From the NCBI RefSeq assembly GCF_001642575.1, contig NZ_LXNG01000023.1, positions 62,001-126,000 of the forward strand: 64,000 nucleotides of DNA, written 5' to 3'. A model generated the notes under the pieces. The model saw only the letters and a list, made by a program, of their open reading frames with translations. It was not told the origin of the DNA and did no database searches. The stretch's first letter is position 1, and each line of letters begins with the position of its first letter. The translations under genes were made by a program, and so were the position numbers. Shown here in pieces: positions 17,892 to 31,484 of this stretch. Origin of the DNA: Xanthomonas floridensis. GTDB lineage: Bacteria > Pseudomonadota > Gammaproteobacteria > Xanthomonadales > Xanthomonadaceae.

Positions 17892-18395
17892 TTATCCCGC
17901 TTTTCGGCTGCGCTTGCCGTCGAACAGACCGAACAGTGCGATCCCGATGGCGCCCCCCACGATCGCCGAATCGGCAATATTGAAGGACGGCCAGGTATGG
18001 CTGCCGATGTACCACTGGATGAAATCGACCACGTGGCCGTGCATCAGGCGGTCGATCACGTTACCGATCGCCCCGCCGATCACCAGCGCGTACGGCAGCG
18101 CGCTGCGCCAGTCCCCGCGCGCGGTGCGCGACAGCCAGAATGCCAGCAGACCGCTGATACCCACCGCCAACGCGGTGAAGAACCACAGCTGCCAGCCACC
18201 AGCATCGCTCAGGAAACTGAAGGCTGCGCCGGTGTTGTAGGTGCGGTACCAGTTCCAGAAGCCGTCGATGACCGGCACCGGGGTGTATTCGGGCAGGCTG
18301 GACAGCACCCAGGCCTTGCTCCACTGGTCCAGCCCGACCACGAGTGCCGACAGCAGCAACCAGATCAGGGCGGAGGGTTTGGGGCGTTGACTCAT
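17892..18395 (-). CDS. lspA: Lipoprotein signal peptidase (signal peptidase II)
   Basis: A 167-residue membrane protein from the ATG at 18395, with four transmembrane helices. Both catalytic Asp residues are in place: Asp124 in GHVVDFI and Asp142 in FNIADSAI, together with the GNVIDR motif before the first. LspA cleaves the signal peptide of diacylglyceryl-modified prolipoproteins at the periplasmic face of the inner membrane; cyoA and several other lipoproteins in this window would be substrates. A 20-bp palindrome lies 25 bp upstream of the start, and no strong Shine-Dalgarno sequence is visible. Confidence 0.96.
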   Translation of the reverse strand: MSQRPKPSALIWLLLSALVVGLDQWSKAWVLSSLPEYTPVPVIDGFWNWYRTYNTGAAFSFLSDAGGWQLWFFTALAVGISGLLAFWLSRTARGDWRSALPYALVIGGAIGNVIDRLMHGHVVDFIQWYIGSHTWPSFNIADSAIVGGAIGIALFGLFDGKRSRKAG

Positions 18396-18716
18396 GTCGG
18401 AAGGTCGCAGTTGGTGGTGACTTCTCCGACGTCGGAGAAGATGCCTGGATGGCGATAGGTGATGGCGGTGGCAGATGAAGCTGACGAAAGCGGGATGACA
18501 GGCAGGCAAGGATGGCATGGGCACCGGAGCCGGCTACCCTGCCCCGCCGTGCCGCATGCGCCACGCTTCAGCAAGGGCGTGCATGCAGCGCCGGGGCACT
18601 CGTCATCCGGCACCAGCGCCTGCCCATGATGCCGCGACAGAGGCGCACGCCAGCCCGTACGGGGTCTCGATAACGCGTGACAGGACCTGCCCGCCACGCG
18701 CCTTCATGCACCCCCG
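18396..18716. other. lspA-ileS spacer
   Basis: In many bacteria lspA follows ileS almost directly; here 321 bp intervene. No gene was found in it. The notable element is the perfect palindrome at 18421-18440, close to the lspA start. Confidence 0.6.
18421..18440. promoter_or_regulatory. 20-bp perfect palindrome before lspA
   Basis: CTTCTCCGAC is followed immediately by its exact complement. It lies 26-45 bp upstream of the lspA ATG, where it could act as an operator or fold in the mRNA as an 8-bp stem with a 4-nt loop near the ribosome-binding site. It is not followed by a T run in either direction, so it is not a standard terminator. Confidence 0.5.
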
Positions 18717-21548
18717 TCAGAACCAGCGGCGTTGCTCGCCGGGGCCTTCGATATTGCTGACGCAGCGGCTGCACAGTTCCGGGTGACGCGGATCGCTGCC
18801 CACGCTGGCCTGGTGGTGCCAGCAACGCACGCACTTGGCCTTGCTGGTCGGTTGCGCACTGACGAAGATGTCGTCGGTGCTGGCCGCGGTCACGGTCACA
18901 TCGCCACTGATGAACAGAAAGCGCAGCTCCTGGCTAAGCGGCTGCCAGCGCGCGGCGGTCTGCGCATCCGCGGCCACGGTGATTTCCGCTTCCAGCGCCG
19001 CGCCGATGGCGCCATTGGCACGCATCGGTTCCAGCACCTTGGCGACCTGCTCGCGCAGGGCAAGCAACTTGTCGACATCGGCACTGGTCAACGCCGCATC
19101 GGCTGGCAGGGGCGCCAGGCCGTCATACCAGGTGGCGAACAGCACGTTGCCGGCATGCTCGCCCGGCAGATAGGCCCATAGCTCGTCAGCGGTGAAGCTC
19201 AGCACCGGCGCCACCCAGCGCACGAACGCCTCGGCCACGTGATACATCGCGCTCTGCGCCGAACGCCGTCCGCGCGAATCCTCGGCCATCGTGTACAGAC
19301 GGTCCTTGGTGACATCCAGGTACAGCGAGCCCAGGTCCACGCTGCAGAAGTTCAGCAGCGCCTGCACGATCTCGGCGAAGTCGTAACGCGCGTAGGCGGC
19401 CACGATCTTTTCCTGCAGCTCGTGCGCGCGATGCACGATCCAGCGGTCCAGCAGCACCATGTCCTCCAGCGCCACCAGATGCTGCCGTGGATCGAAGCCA
19501 TGCAGATTGCCGAGCAGGAAGCGCGCGGTATTGCGCAGGCGGCGGTAGGCGTCGGCATTACGCTTGAGGATCTCCTGCGACAGCGACATCTCGTTGCTAT
19601 AGTCGGCCGAGGCGATCCACAGGCGCAGGATGTCCGCACCCAGGGTCTTCATGATGTCCTGCGGCTCGATGCCGTTCTTTTCGGACTTGGACATCTTGCG
19701 GCCATGCTCGTCCACGGTGAAGCCGTGGGTGAGGCATTGCTTGTACGGCGCCACCTTGTCCATCGCCACGCCGGTCAGCAGCGAGGACTGGAACCAGCCG
19801 CGATGTTGATCGGAGCCTTCCAGGTACAGGTCGGCCGGCTTGGGCAGGCCGCGGTCCACCAGCACCGCTTCGTGCGTCACGCCAGAGTCGAACCACACAT
19901 CCAGGATGTCGGTGATCTTGTCGTAGTCGGCAGCCTCCTCGCCCAGCAGCTCGGCCGCATCCAGCGTGTACCACACGTCCACGCCACCCTGCTCCACCCG
20001 GTCGGCGACCTGCCGCAGCAACTCGGTGCTGCGCGGATGCGGCTCGCCGGTTTCGCGGTGCACGAACAGGGCGATCGGCACGCCCCAGGTGCGCTGGCGC
20101 GAGATGGTCCAGTCCGGGCGGCCTTCCACCATGCCGGCGATGCGCGCCTGGCCCCATGCCGGGTACCAGGTCACCTGCTCGATTGCCTTGAGTGCATCGG
20201 CGCGCAAACCGGCCTTTTCCATCGAGAAGAACCACTGCGGCGTGGCGCGGAAGGCAATCGGCGTCTTGTGGCGCCAGCAGTGCGGGTAGCTGTGCTCCAT
20301 CTTGCTGGCCGCCAGCAGCACGCCGGTATCGCGCAGCGCCTCGATGATGATGTCGTTCGCCTTCCAGATATGCAGTCCGGCCAGCACGGTGTCGCCCAGC
20401 GGCGGCGTCGACGGCAGGTACACGCCGCGGCCATCCACCGGGTTGATCTGCGCGGCGCCATAGCGCTCCAGCAGCCCGTAGTGCTTGGAAACCTGGTAGT
20501 CCTCCTGGCCATGGCCAGGCGCGGTGTGCACGGCGCCAGTACCGTCCTCGGCCGACACGTGGTCGCCCAGCAGCAGCGGGATCTCGCGCTCGGCATAGAA
20601 CGGGTGATTCAGCAGCATCTGCTCCAGCGCCGCACCCTTGGCATGGCCATGCACCACGACCTCGTCCACGCCGTAACGGGCCAATACCTTGGCCGCCAGC
20701 GCCTCGGCCACCACCAGCCAGCGCGGCTGGTCGCGATCGGCCGGGCCTTCGGCCAGCACGTAGTCCAGGTCCGCGCCCAAGCTCACCGCCAGCGAGGCCG
20801 GCAGCGTCCACGGCGTGGTGGTCCAGATCGGCACCGCCACGCCCATGCCGGCCGGCAAGCTGGCGCCGAAGGCAGCAGCCATCGCCGCCGGGTCACGGGC
20901 CGGATAGGCGATATCCACCGTCGGCGACAGCTTGTCGGCGTATTCGATCTCAGCCTCGGCCAGCGCCGAACCGCAGTCGAAGCACCAGTGCACCGGCTTC
21001 ACGCCACGGGTGAGGTGGCCGTTGTCGACGATCTTCGCCAGCGCACGGATCTCGTTGGCCTCGAAACGGAAATCCAGCGTCTTGTACGGGTTGTCCCAGT
21101 CGCCGATCACACCCAGGCGCTTGAAATCGCGGCGCTGCAGATCGATCTGCTCGGTCGCGTATTCGCGGCACTTCTGGCGGAACTGCGCGGCATCGAGCTT
21201 GACGCCGACCTTGCCGTATTTCTTTTCGATCGCGATCTCGATCGGCAGACCGTGGCAGTCCCAACCCGGGATGTACGGCGCATCGAAGCCAGCCAGATAC
21301 TTCGACTTGACGATGATGTCCTTGAGGATCTTGTTGACCGCATGGCCAAGGTGGATCTGGCCGTTGGCATACGGCGGGCCATCGTGCAGCACGAACAGCG
21401 GGCGCCCGGCCGCGTTGGCGCGCAGCTGCGCATACAGCCCCTCGCGCTCCCAGCGCTCCAGCATCGCCGGCTCGCGCTTGGGCAGGTCGCCGCGCATCGG
21501 AAATTCCGTCGCAGGCAGATGAAGAGTGGCTTTGTAGTCTTGGGTCAC
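18717..21548 (-). CDS. ileS: Isoleucyl-tRNA synthetase
   Basis: A 943-residue class I aminoacyl-tRNA synthetase, matching the E. coli enzyme length (938). The HIGH-type signature HLGH is at 66-69 and KMSKS at about residue 620 ([11 protein letters not shown]). The editing domain lies between. A C-terminal zinc knuckle with Cys at about 906, 909, 926 and 929 is intact. It charges tRNA-Ile and hydrolyses mischarged Val-tRNA. The start ATG lies six bases after the ribF stop, so translation is probably coupled to ribF. Confidence 0.97.
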   Translation of the reverse strand: MTQDYKATLHLPATEFPMRGDLPKREPAMLERWEREGLYAQLRANAAGRPLFVLHDGPPYANGQIHLGHAVNKILKDIIVKSKYLAGFDAPYIPGWDCHGLPIEIAIEKKYGKVGVKLDAAQFRQKCREYATEQIDLQRRDFKRLGVIGDWDNPYKTLDFRFEANEIRALAKIVDNGHLTRGVKPVHWCFDCGSALAEAEIEYADKLSPTVDIAYPARDPAAMAAAFGASLPAGMGVAVPIWTTTPWTLPASLAVSLGADLDYVLAEGPADRDQPRWLVVAEALAAKVLARYGVDEVVVHGHAKGAALEQMLLNHPFYAEREIPLLLGDHVSAEDGTGAVHTAPGHGQEDYQVSKHYGLLERYGAAQINPVDGRGVYLPSTPPLGDTVLAGLHIWKANDIIIEALRDTGVLLAASKMEHSYPHCWRHKTPIAFRATPQWFFSMEKAGLRADALKAIEQVTWYPAWGQARIAGMVEGRPDWTISRQRTWGVPIALFVHRETGEPHPRSTELLRQVADRVEQGGVDVWYTLDAAELLGEEAADYDKITDILDVWFDSGVTHEAVLVDRGLPKPADLYLEGSDQHRGWFQSSLLTGVAMDKVAPYKQCLTHGFTVDEHGRKMSKSEKNGIEPQDIMKTLGADILRLWIASADYSNEMSLSQEILKRNADAYRRLRNTARFLLGNLHGFDPRQHLVALEDMVLLDRWIVHRAHELQEKIVAAYARYDFAEIVQALLNFCSVDLGSLYLDVTKDRLYTMAEDSRGRRSAQSAMYHVAEAFVRWVAPVLSFTADELWAYLPGEHAGNVLFATWYDGLAPLPADAALTSADVDKLLALREQVAKVLEPMRANGAIGAALEAEITVAADAQTAARWQPLSQELRFLFISGDVTVTAASTDDIFVSAQPTSKAKCVRCWHHQASVGSDPRHPELCSRCVSNIEGPGEQRRWF

Positions 21549-21554
21549 AGGAAT

Positions 21555-22844
21555 CTACCGTTGCGCTGCTTTCATTGAAGAGTCCGCACAAGGACGTGCG
21601 GGCTGTTGCGAAGGACTCGCACTATTGGCGTCCGCACACGGAGGTGCAGGCTGTTGCGAGGGACTCGCACTATTGGCGTCCGCACACGGAGGTGCGGGCC
21701 GTTGCGAGGGACTCGCACTATTGGCGTCCGCACACGGAGGTGCGGGCTGTTGCGAAGGACTCGCATCATAGGTGGGCTGTTGCGAGGAACTCGCATGGAT
21801 TTCGCCTGCTCCGGGAGCCGCAGCACCTTGCGCGTGACTGTTTTCGGTCCCCGCGAACACATCGTGAGCCTGCTGCAGGCCGCCACTACGTCCGGCGCCC
21901 ACCAGCATGCGCGACGGACTGCCCTGAAGCACCGCGCGGGCCTGCTCGGCATCGCGATGCATCTGCACGGTCAGCGCATGAAGGCCATCGAACTTTTCCT
22001 CGTCGCGCAGCTTGGCGACGAATTCGACCTCCAGGTGCCGGCCATACAGGTCACCCTGGAAATCGAACAGGTGCGCCTCCAGCAGCGGCTCCACGCCAGC
22101 CACGGTCGGCCGAGTGCCGAAGCTGGACACCGATGGCCATGGCTGCGCGGCCACGCCATGCACCCAGGTTGCATAGATGCCCGACAGCGCCGGCGTGCGA
22201 GAAAATCGCAGGTTCGCGGTGGGATACCCCAGCGTGCGCCCCAGCTGCTTGCCGCGCACCACCCGTCCTCCGATGGCGTACGGGCGGCCGAGCAGATCGG
22301 CGGCATGCGCAAACTCGCCTGCCACCAACAACTCACGGATGCGTGTGGCGGAAATGCGCTCGCCATGCAGATGCACCGGCGCGATCTCCCCGGCCGCAAA
22401 TCCATGCTGTTCGCCCAGGGTGCGCAGCAAGGCGATGTCGCCGCCACGGCGATGGCCGAAACGGAACTCCGGGCCGATCCATACCTCGCGGGCGCAGAGC
22501 CGGCCGACCAGCGCCAGGCGCACGAAGTCCTCGGCACGCATCGCCGACAGGCGGCCATCGAAACGGATCAGGCCCACGCTGTCGGCACCGAAGCCGAGCA
22601 GCCCTTCGATCTTGGCGCGTGCCAGGGTCAGCCGCGGCGGTGGGGCGGCCGGGGCGAAGAACTCGCGCGGCAATGGCTCGAAGCTCAACGCCACCGCCGG
22701 CACGCCAAGCGCGCGCGCGCGGTCAACCGCGTGCTGCACCAATGCCCGATGCCCCAGGTGCAGGCCATCGAAAGCGCCGATGCAGACCACGCTTCCGCGC
22801 GGGAACAGCGTCCCGCCCTCGACGTCTCTAAACAGCCTGCTCAT
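21555..22844 (-). CDS. ribF: Bifunctional riboflavin kinase/FAD synthetase with repeat-bearing C-terminal tail
   Basis: A 429-residue protein from the ATG at 22844 (GAGGA just upstream). Residues 1-180 form the FAD synthetase nucleotidyltransferase domain with CIGAFDGLHLGHRALV. Residues 185-310 form the riboflavin kinase domain with GRTLGYPTANL and the GDLYGRHLEVEF segment. E. coli RibF ends at about 313 residues; here roughly 110 more follow, rich in Pro, Ser, Gln and Ala. They include three full copies and one partial copy of a 16-residue unit (SPSQQPAPPCADANSA) coded by 48-bp tandem repeats. The tail looks disordered and dispensable for catalysis. The gene makes FMN and FAD from riboflavin and is translationally close to ileS. 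Confidence 0.93.
   Translation of the reverse strand: MSRLFRDVEGGTLFPRGSVVCIGAFDGLHLGHRALVQHAVDRARALGVPAVALSFEPLPREFFAPAAPPPRLTLARAKIEGLLGFGADSVGLIRFDGRLSAMRAEDFVRLALVGRLCAREVWIGPEFRFGHRRGGDIALLRTLGEQHGFAAGEIAPVHLHGERISATRIRELLVAGEFAHAADLLGRPYAIGGRVVRGKQLGRTLGYPTANLRFSRTPALSGIYATWVHGVAAQPWPSVSSFGTRPTVAGVEPLLEAHLFDFQGDLYGRHLEVEFVAKLRDEEKFDGLHALTVQMHRDAEQARAVLQGSPSRMLVGAGRSGGLQQAHDVFAGTENSHAQGAAAPGAGEIHASSSQQPTYDASPSQQPAPPCADANSASPSQRPAPPCADANSASPSQQPAPPCADANSASPSQQPARPCADSSMKAAQR
21583..21796. repeat. 48-bp tandem repeat inside the ribF 3' end
   Basis: Units start at 21583 (divergent), 21631, 21679 and 21727 (truncated), followed by a shorter degenerate piece at 21770-21796. The two central units are nearly identical. 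Because 48 is divisible by three, copy-number change keeps the ribF frame open. Confidence 0.92.
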
Positions 22845-23123
22845 TCCTCGATCCAAACAGATGCCGGCCTGCGGCCGACCCTCGCTGATGCATAACTTGT
22901 GAGTATAGCCGTGCCTGTCAACCCGCATGACCCGCATCGATCACGCAAACGCCCACCGGCACGATGCCGCGCCAGCGTCAGGCACGCCCGCCCGGACAGG
23001 CCGCGGCCGGCAACCAACCGCCGGCCACCACGAGCCGCGACACACACCTTGTGCCGCCTGCCCTTACCGATTCCAGACAGCGGCAACGCGCGCCCGCAAG
23101 CGCCACAGAGCCCCGCCCCAGAC

Positions 23124-24743
23124 TCAGCTCTCGCGCAGATCCCGCGGCCGCAAGCCCAGCGCCAGCTGGGCCACCACGTAGGTAAGCCCGCCACTGCCGA
23201 CCAGCACCGCCAGCCAGCCGATCCGCTGCCACTTGTCCATTCCGGTGAAAGACGGCAGCCACCACAGCAGGCCCAGCAGCACCACGGCCATTGCCGCACA
23301 CGCCAGCAGCAGGCGCAGCGCATAGCCGCTCCAGCCGGGCCGGCGCTGATATACGCCGGACTTGCCCAGCCAGTACCACAGCAGCCCGAGATTGAGATAA
23401 CTCGACAGCGCACTGGCGATGCCCAGCGCCAGATGCAGTCCGGGCTGCTTGCCCAGCGCCTGCATCACGCCCTGCGCCTTGAGCTCGGGCGGCACCATGA
23501 GGTGATACAGCACCGCCAGGAATGCAAAGTTGAACACCATATTGGCCACCAACGCCGCCACGCCGGCGCGCACCGGGGTGCGGGTGTCCTGGCGCGCATA
23601 GAAGGCCGGCAGCACTACCTTGAGCATTGCGTAGGCCGGCAGACCGAAGCTCAGCCCGTACACCGACAACGCCGTCATGCGGGTGTCGAAGGCGGTGAAC
23701 TTGTGATACTGGAACAACGTTGCCACCAGCGGCTCGGCCAGCAACAACAACCCCAGCATCGCGGGCATTGCGATCAGCAAGGTGGTCCGAAAGCCCCAGT
23801 CCAGCGCACTGGAAAATGCGGCGCGGTCGGTCTTGACGTGATGGCGCGCCAGCGCCGGCAGGATCACCGTGCCCAGCGCCACGCCAAAGACACCCAGCGG
23901 CAATTCCAGGAACCGGTCGGCCAACGACAACCACGACTGCGAGCCATCGGTTAGCTTGGCGGCGATCACGGTGTCCAGCAGCAGGTTGATCTGCGCCACC
24001 GAGGAGCCGAACAGGGTCGGCACCATCAGGGTCAGCACCTTGCGCACACCCGGATGTCGCCAACCCCAGCGTGGCAGGGTCAACAGATTGATGCCTTTCA
24101 GCGAAGGCAGCTGGAACAGCAACTGCAGCATGCCCGCCGCCAGCACCGCCCAGCCCAGCGCGAGGATCTGCCTTTCCGGTGTCCCGCCCAGCCGCGGGGC
24201 CAGCCACACCGCCCCGGCGATCATGCACAGATTGAGGATCACCGGAGTCAGCGCCGGCATGGCGAACTTCTGGAAGCTGTTCAGCGCCCCGCCCGCCAGC
24301 GCGGTCAGCGAGACAAACAACAGGAACGGGAAGGTCAGACGAAACAGGTCCACCAGCAGGCCATGCTTGGCCGGGTCGGTGTCCACCCCGCTGGAAAACA
24401 GCGTGGCCAGCTGCGGGGCGAAGATCAGCGCCAGTGCGGTGACCAGCAGCAGCACCCCGCCGAGGGTACCGGCCACGCGCGCCATCAGCTCGCGCAGCTC
24501 GGCATGCGAGCGGGTTTCCTTGACTTCGGTAAACACCGGCACGAAGGCGGTGGCGAAGGAGCCTTCGGCAAATAGCCGCCGCAGGAAGTTGGGAACCCGG
24601 AAAGCTACCCAGAACGCATCGGTCACCGCATTGCTGCCGAAGGTGGTGGTGATGACCTGGTCGCGCACCAGCCCCAACACCCGCGACACCATGGTCATAC
24701 TGCTGAACGAGAGCAGGCCCCTCACCATGCGGGGTGTGCTCAT
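23124..24743 (-). CDS. murJ: Lipid II flippase MurJ
   Basis: A 539-residue polytopic protein with about fourteen transmembrane helices, the MurJ/MviN size. The first helix region carries FSSMTMVSRVLGLVRDQVI with the conserved Ser-Arg-Gly-Arg pattern, and FRVPNFLRRLFAEGSFATAFVPV is the strongly conserved loop of the family. It moves lipid-linked peptidoglycan precursors across the inner membrane. It is read on the minus strand upstream of ribF with a 279-bp gap and is divergent from rpsT. The closely spaced murJ-ribF-ileS order is conserved in many gamma-proteobacteria. Confidence 0.96.
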   Translation of the reverse strand: MSTPRMVRGLLSFSSMTMVSRVLGLVRDQVITTTFGSNAVTDAFWVAFRVPNFLRRLFAEGSFATAFVPVFTEVKETRSHAELRELMARVAGTLGGVLLLVTALALIFAPQLATLFSSGVDTDPAKHGLLVDLFRLTFPFLLFVSLTALAGGALNSFQKFAMPALTPVILNLCMIAGAVWLAPRLGGTPERQILALGWAVLAAGMLQLLFQLPSLKGINLLTLPRWGWRHPGVRKVLTLMVPTLFGSSVAQINLLLDTVIAAKLTDGSQSWLSLADRFLELPLGVFGVALGTVILPALARHHVKTDRAAFSSALDWGFRTTLLIAMPAMLGLLLLAEPLVATLFQYHKFTAFDTRMTALSVYGLSFGLPAYAMLKVVLPAFYARQDTRTPVRAGVAALVANMVFNFAFLAVLYHLMVPPELKAQGVMQALGKQPGLHLALGIASALSSYLNLGLLWYWLGKSGVYQRRPGWSGYALRLLLACAAMAVVLLGLLWWLPSFTGMDKWQRIGWLAVLVGSGGLTYVVAQLALGLRPRDLRES

Positions 24744-24844
24744 GGGCGATCCCTCTTGACAACTGACTTGACGTACATATCTGGGTCCATCATACTTTCG
24801 CGCTTGCTTTTTCCACCATACCGATTTTTCAGGAACCCACCACC

Positions 24845-25114
24845 GTGGCCAATATCAAGTCCGCCAAGAAGCGCGCCAAGCAGACCATTGTGCGCAATGA
24901 GCGCAACACCGGTCAGCGTTCGATGCTGCGCACCGCCGTCAAGAAGGTGATCAAGGCCCTTGACGCCAACGATGCTGCAGGCGCCGAAGCTGCTTTCGCC
25001 GTTGCACAGCCGATCCTCGACCGTTTCAGCGCCCGTGGCCTGATTCACAAGAACAAGGCCGCCCGTCACAAGAGCCGCCTGACCGCGCGCATCAAGGCCA
25101 TCAAGGCCGCGTAA
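24845..25114 (+). CDS. rpsT: 30S ribosomal protein bS20
   Basis: An 89-residue Lys- and Arg-rich protein beginning [15 protein letters not shown], the S20 signature. The start codon is GTG at 24845 with AGGA about ten bases before it; rpsT has a non-ATG start in E. coli too, where this weakens translation and allows feedback control. The single gene is divergent from murJ and ends before a strong bidirectional terminator. S20 binds 16S rRNA during early assembly of the small subunit. Confidence 0.97.
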
Positions 25115-25160
25115 GCGATCAGCTGCAACGTCGCCGGAAGTCTGGCTTCCGGTGGCACAG

Positions 25161-25187
25161 AAAAACCCGGCCTCGGCCGGGTTTTTT
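25161..25187. terminator. Bidirectional terminator between rpsT and obgE
   Basis: A-run, GC-rich hairpin (ACCCGGCC / GGCCGGGT around TC) and T-run lie between the convergent rpsT and obgE genes and can end transcription from both sides. Confidence 0.92.
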
Positions 25188-25205
25188 GTGTGTGCGTGTG
25201 CGCAC

Positions 25206-26420
<1,215 letters not shown>

Positions 26421-26427
26421 TCAAACG

Positions 26428-26450
26428 AAAAACCCCGCAAAAGCGGGGCT
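26428..26450 (-). terminator. Terminator-like hairpin after rpmA
   Basis: CCCCGC and GCGGGG pair around AAAA; on the minus strand a T5 run follows. It sits about 60 bp past the rpmA stop and may end or reduce rplU-rpmA transcription before obgE. Confidence 0.75.
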
Positions 26451-26508
26451 TTCCGTCTCGTCCGCCGGGCAGCGATGCCCGACGGACTGGCCTGCATGGA
26501 GCGGGCGA

Positions 26509-26769
26509 TTACGCCTCGGCAACCACGCTAACGGTACGACGCTTCTTCGGACCCTTGGTGGAGAACTCCACCTTGCCGTCGACCAACGCAAACAGCGTGT
26601 GGTCACGACCCAGGCCGACGCCGGCGCCCGGATGGAACTGGGTGCCGCGCTGGCGCACGATGATGTTGCCGGCATCGATGGCCTGGCCACCAAAAATCTT
26701 CACGCCCAGGTACTTCGGGTTGGAATCGCGACCGTTGCGCGAGGAACCTACGCCCTTTTTATGTGCCAT
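26509..26769 (-). CDS. rpmA: 50S ribosomal protein bL27
   Basis: An 86-residue protein beginning [19 protein letters not shown], the L27 signature; the N-terminal tail reaches the peptidyl transferase centre. The conserved [20 protein letters not shown] core is intact. There is no cleavable N-terminal extension of the Firmicutes type. It follows rplU by 12 bp on the minus strand and is certainly co-transcribed with it. Confidence 0.98.
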
Positions 26770-26781
26770 GACTGGTTCTCC

Positions 26782-27102
26782 TTACTTCTTGTCGCCACCG
26801 GCGATGCCGGTGATCTCGATTTCGGTGTAGTGCTGACGGTGTCCCTGACGCTTCATGTGGTGCTTGCGGCGACGGAACTTGATGATGCGCACCTTGTCGG
26901 CGCGGCCATGGGCCACGACCTTGGCGGTGACCGAGGCGCCCTTCAGCGCATCGCCCAGCTTGATGCCATCGCTATCGCCCAGCATCAGGATGGTGTCGAA
27001 CTTGATCTCGTTGCCAGCTTCGACTTCGAGCTTTTCCACGCGGAGCGTTTCGCCCTGCGCGACGCGGTATTGCTTACCGCCGGTTACCAGAACTGCGTAC
27101 AT
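26782..27102 (-). CDS. rplU: 50S ribosomal protein bL21
   Basis: A 106-residue protein beginning [20 protein letters not shown], with the conserved [21 protein letters not shown] segment near the C-terminus, which marks L21. It is the first gene of the rplU-rpmA unit on the minus strand; the promoter must lie in the 292-bp spacer shared with divergent uvrA. L21 binds 23S rRNA in the large subunit. Confidence 0.98.
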
Positions 27103-27394
27103 GACCAGGTGTTCCTCTGTAGTTATTATGGTCGCCTGACTTGCCCATGGGGCAGACAGGAGCGGGATTGTACTGGCTTGGCAGGTTTCGGGTCAACTCG
27201 CAAGCAGGTCTGCCGACGCGCACCCGAGTCGGGCAGGCGGAACGCATCATCCGGCCGCCACAACGGCCCCGGCAGACTGGCATTTGGGGCAATTGCCCTC
27301 ACCTAGGTCGGCGGGTAGGCTGATCGACTGCCACTCATTCCTGCTGAGCACGCTCGCACCACCGCCGGTTCGCCGGCCCGACATCGGATCCCCC

Positions 27395-30360
<2,966 letters not shown>

Positions 30361-30361
<1 letters not shown>

Positions 30362-30765
30362 TGAGCGAACACAAGGTTCTGGCACGCATCCCGATCAGCG
30401 TGCGCTGGCGCGACATGGACAGCATGGGCCACGTCAACAACGCCAAGTACATTTCCTACCTGGAAGAGGCACGCGTGCGCTGGATGCTGGGCGTGCAAGG
30501 CGTATCGATGACCGATCGCATCGCCCCGGTGGTGGCCGCCACCAACGTCAACTACAAGCAGCCGCTGATCTGGCCAAACGACATCACCGTGGAGCTGTTC
30601 GTCGAGCGCCTGGGCACCAGCAGCGTGACCATCGGCCACCGCATCTTCGATCAGAAGGACGATAGCAAGCTGTATTCGGACGGCAACGTGGTGGTGGTGT
30701 GGATCGACACGCAGACCGGCAAGAGCGCTGCGCTCCCGGACGCGGTACGGATCGCCAGCAGCTGA
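30361..30765 (+). CDS. Acyl-CoA thioesterase, 4-hydroxybenzoyl-CoA thioesterase (hotdog) family
   Basis: A 134-residue single-hotdog protein. The family motif VRWRDMDSMGHVNNAKYISYLEEAR (residues 14-38) holds the catalytic Asp and is followed by a hotdog core with TNVNYKQPLIWPNDITVEL and IFDQKDDSKLYSDGNVVVVWID. It resembles FadM/YbgC-type enzymes, which hydrolyse acyl-CoA esters; the chain-length preference cannot be read. The ATG overlaps the uvrA stop by one base (TGATG), so it is translationally coupled to uvrA although no functional link is obvious. A terminator follows. Confidence 0.88.
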
Positions 30766-30800
30766 GCCGACGCGGCGCGGCCCACATGCTAAATCGTGAC

Positions 30801-30836
30801 AACGGCGGCGGCTCTCCCGGGAGTCGCCGTTTTTTA
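30801..30836 (+). terminator. Terminator after the uvrA-thioesterase unit
   Basis: AACGGCG (30801) pairs with CGCCGTT (ending 30831), with the palindrome CTCCCGGGAG inside the loop, and a T6 run follows. It lies about 35 bp past the thioesterase stop. Confidence 0.8.
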
Positions 30837-30990
30837 TACCGCTTCAGTGGCTTTGCCACCGGCAATGCACGTCGGCGCCATGCCCAGCCGCATCGTCTTG
30901 GTTCGCCCGTCCATGGCAGTGCTGGCCAAGCGCGCAGACACCGCGAGCGCCCACTGTCCGGGGACGGCAGGCAGCGCCGACGCTGCGACC

Positions 30991-31461
30991 TTACGACCCA
31001 GGCGCGCGCTTGCGGGCCTGAAGCGTGGCCTTGATCTGGCGACCATCCTGCAAGGTGAACGTCACCGGCACCTGTGCGCCTTCGGGCAATGGCGCGCGGG
31101 CCTCCATCAGCATCAGGTGCAAGCCACCCGGCGCCAATGGCACCGCACCACCGGCCGGCAACGCCAGCTCGGGCACCGCGCGCATGCGGCTGACGCCATT
31201 GCTTTGCGTGGTTTCGTGCAGTGACACATCGGCGAACGCACTGCTGCTGACCGCGGTGACCTTCAGCGGCTGCGCACAGCCGTTGTGGAACTGCCCGAAG
31301 CCGGCCGCCATCCCCATGCCACCGGGCGGCGGAATGCGGACCCAGCCCTGTTTGAACTCCGGCAGGCACTGCGCGGCAACACCTGCACTGCCCACCATCA
31401 CCACCGCACAGAGCAGCACACGCGCACGCAGGTGCCGCCTGCTTGGACTGCCGTCTATCAT
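30991..31461 (-). CDS. Periplasmic copper chaperone, PCuAC family
   Basis: A 156-residue exported protein with a signal sequence ending near residue 31 (VGSAGVAAQC). The copper motif of the family, H-X10-M-X21-H-X-M, is exact: His82, Met93, His115 and Met117. PCuAC proteins bind Cu(I) in the periplasm and deliver it to heme-copper oxidases, usually CuA sites of cytochrome c oxidase. The gene is alone here, convergent with the thioesterase and divergent from the enoyl-CoA isomerase-like gene, so no SCO1-type partner is adjacent. Confidence 0.9.
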   Translation of the reverse strand: MIDGSPSRRHLRARVLLCAVVMVGSAGVAAQCLPEFKQGWVRIPPPGGMGMAAGFGQFHNGCAQPLKVTAVSSSAFADVSLHETTQSNGVSRMRAVPELALPAGGAVPLAPGGLHLMLMEARAPLPEGAQVPVTFTLQDGRQIKATLQARKRAPGS

Positions 31462-31484
31462 GACCCGACCTCCAGGAGCCCCGC

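Noticed and set aside
19239-21578. 779-codon plus-strand open frame opposite ileS
   Set aside because: Antisense to a complete IleS with HIGH, KMSKS and zinc motifs; composition is that of a shadow frame.
21583-21796. CRISPR-like array
   Set aside because: The 48-bp units are contiguous without spacers and stay in the ribF frame, so this is a coding minisatellite.
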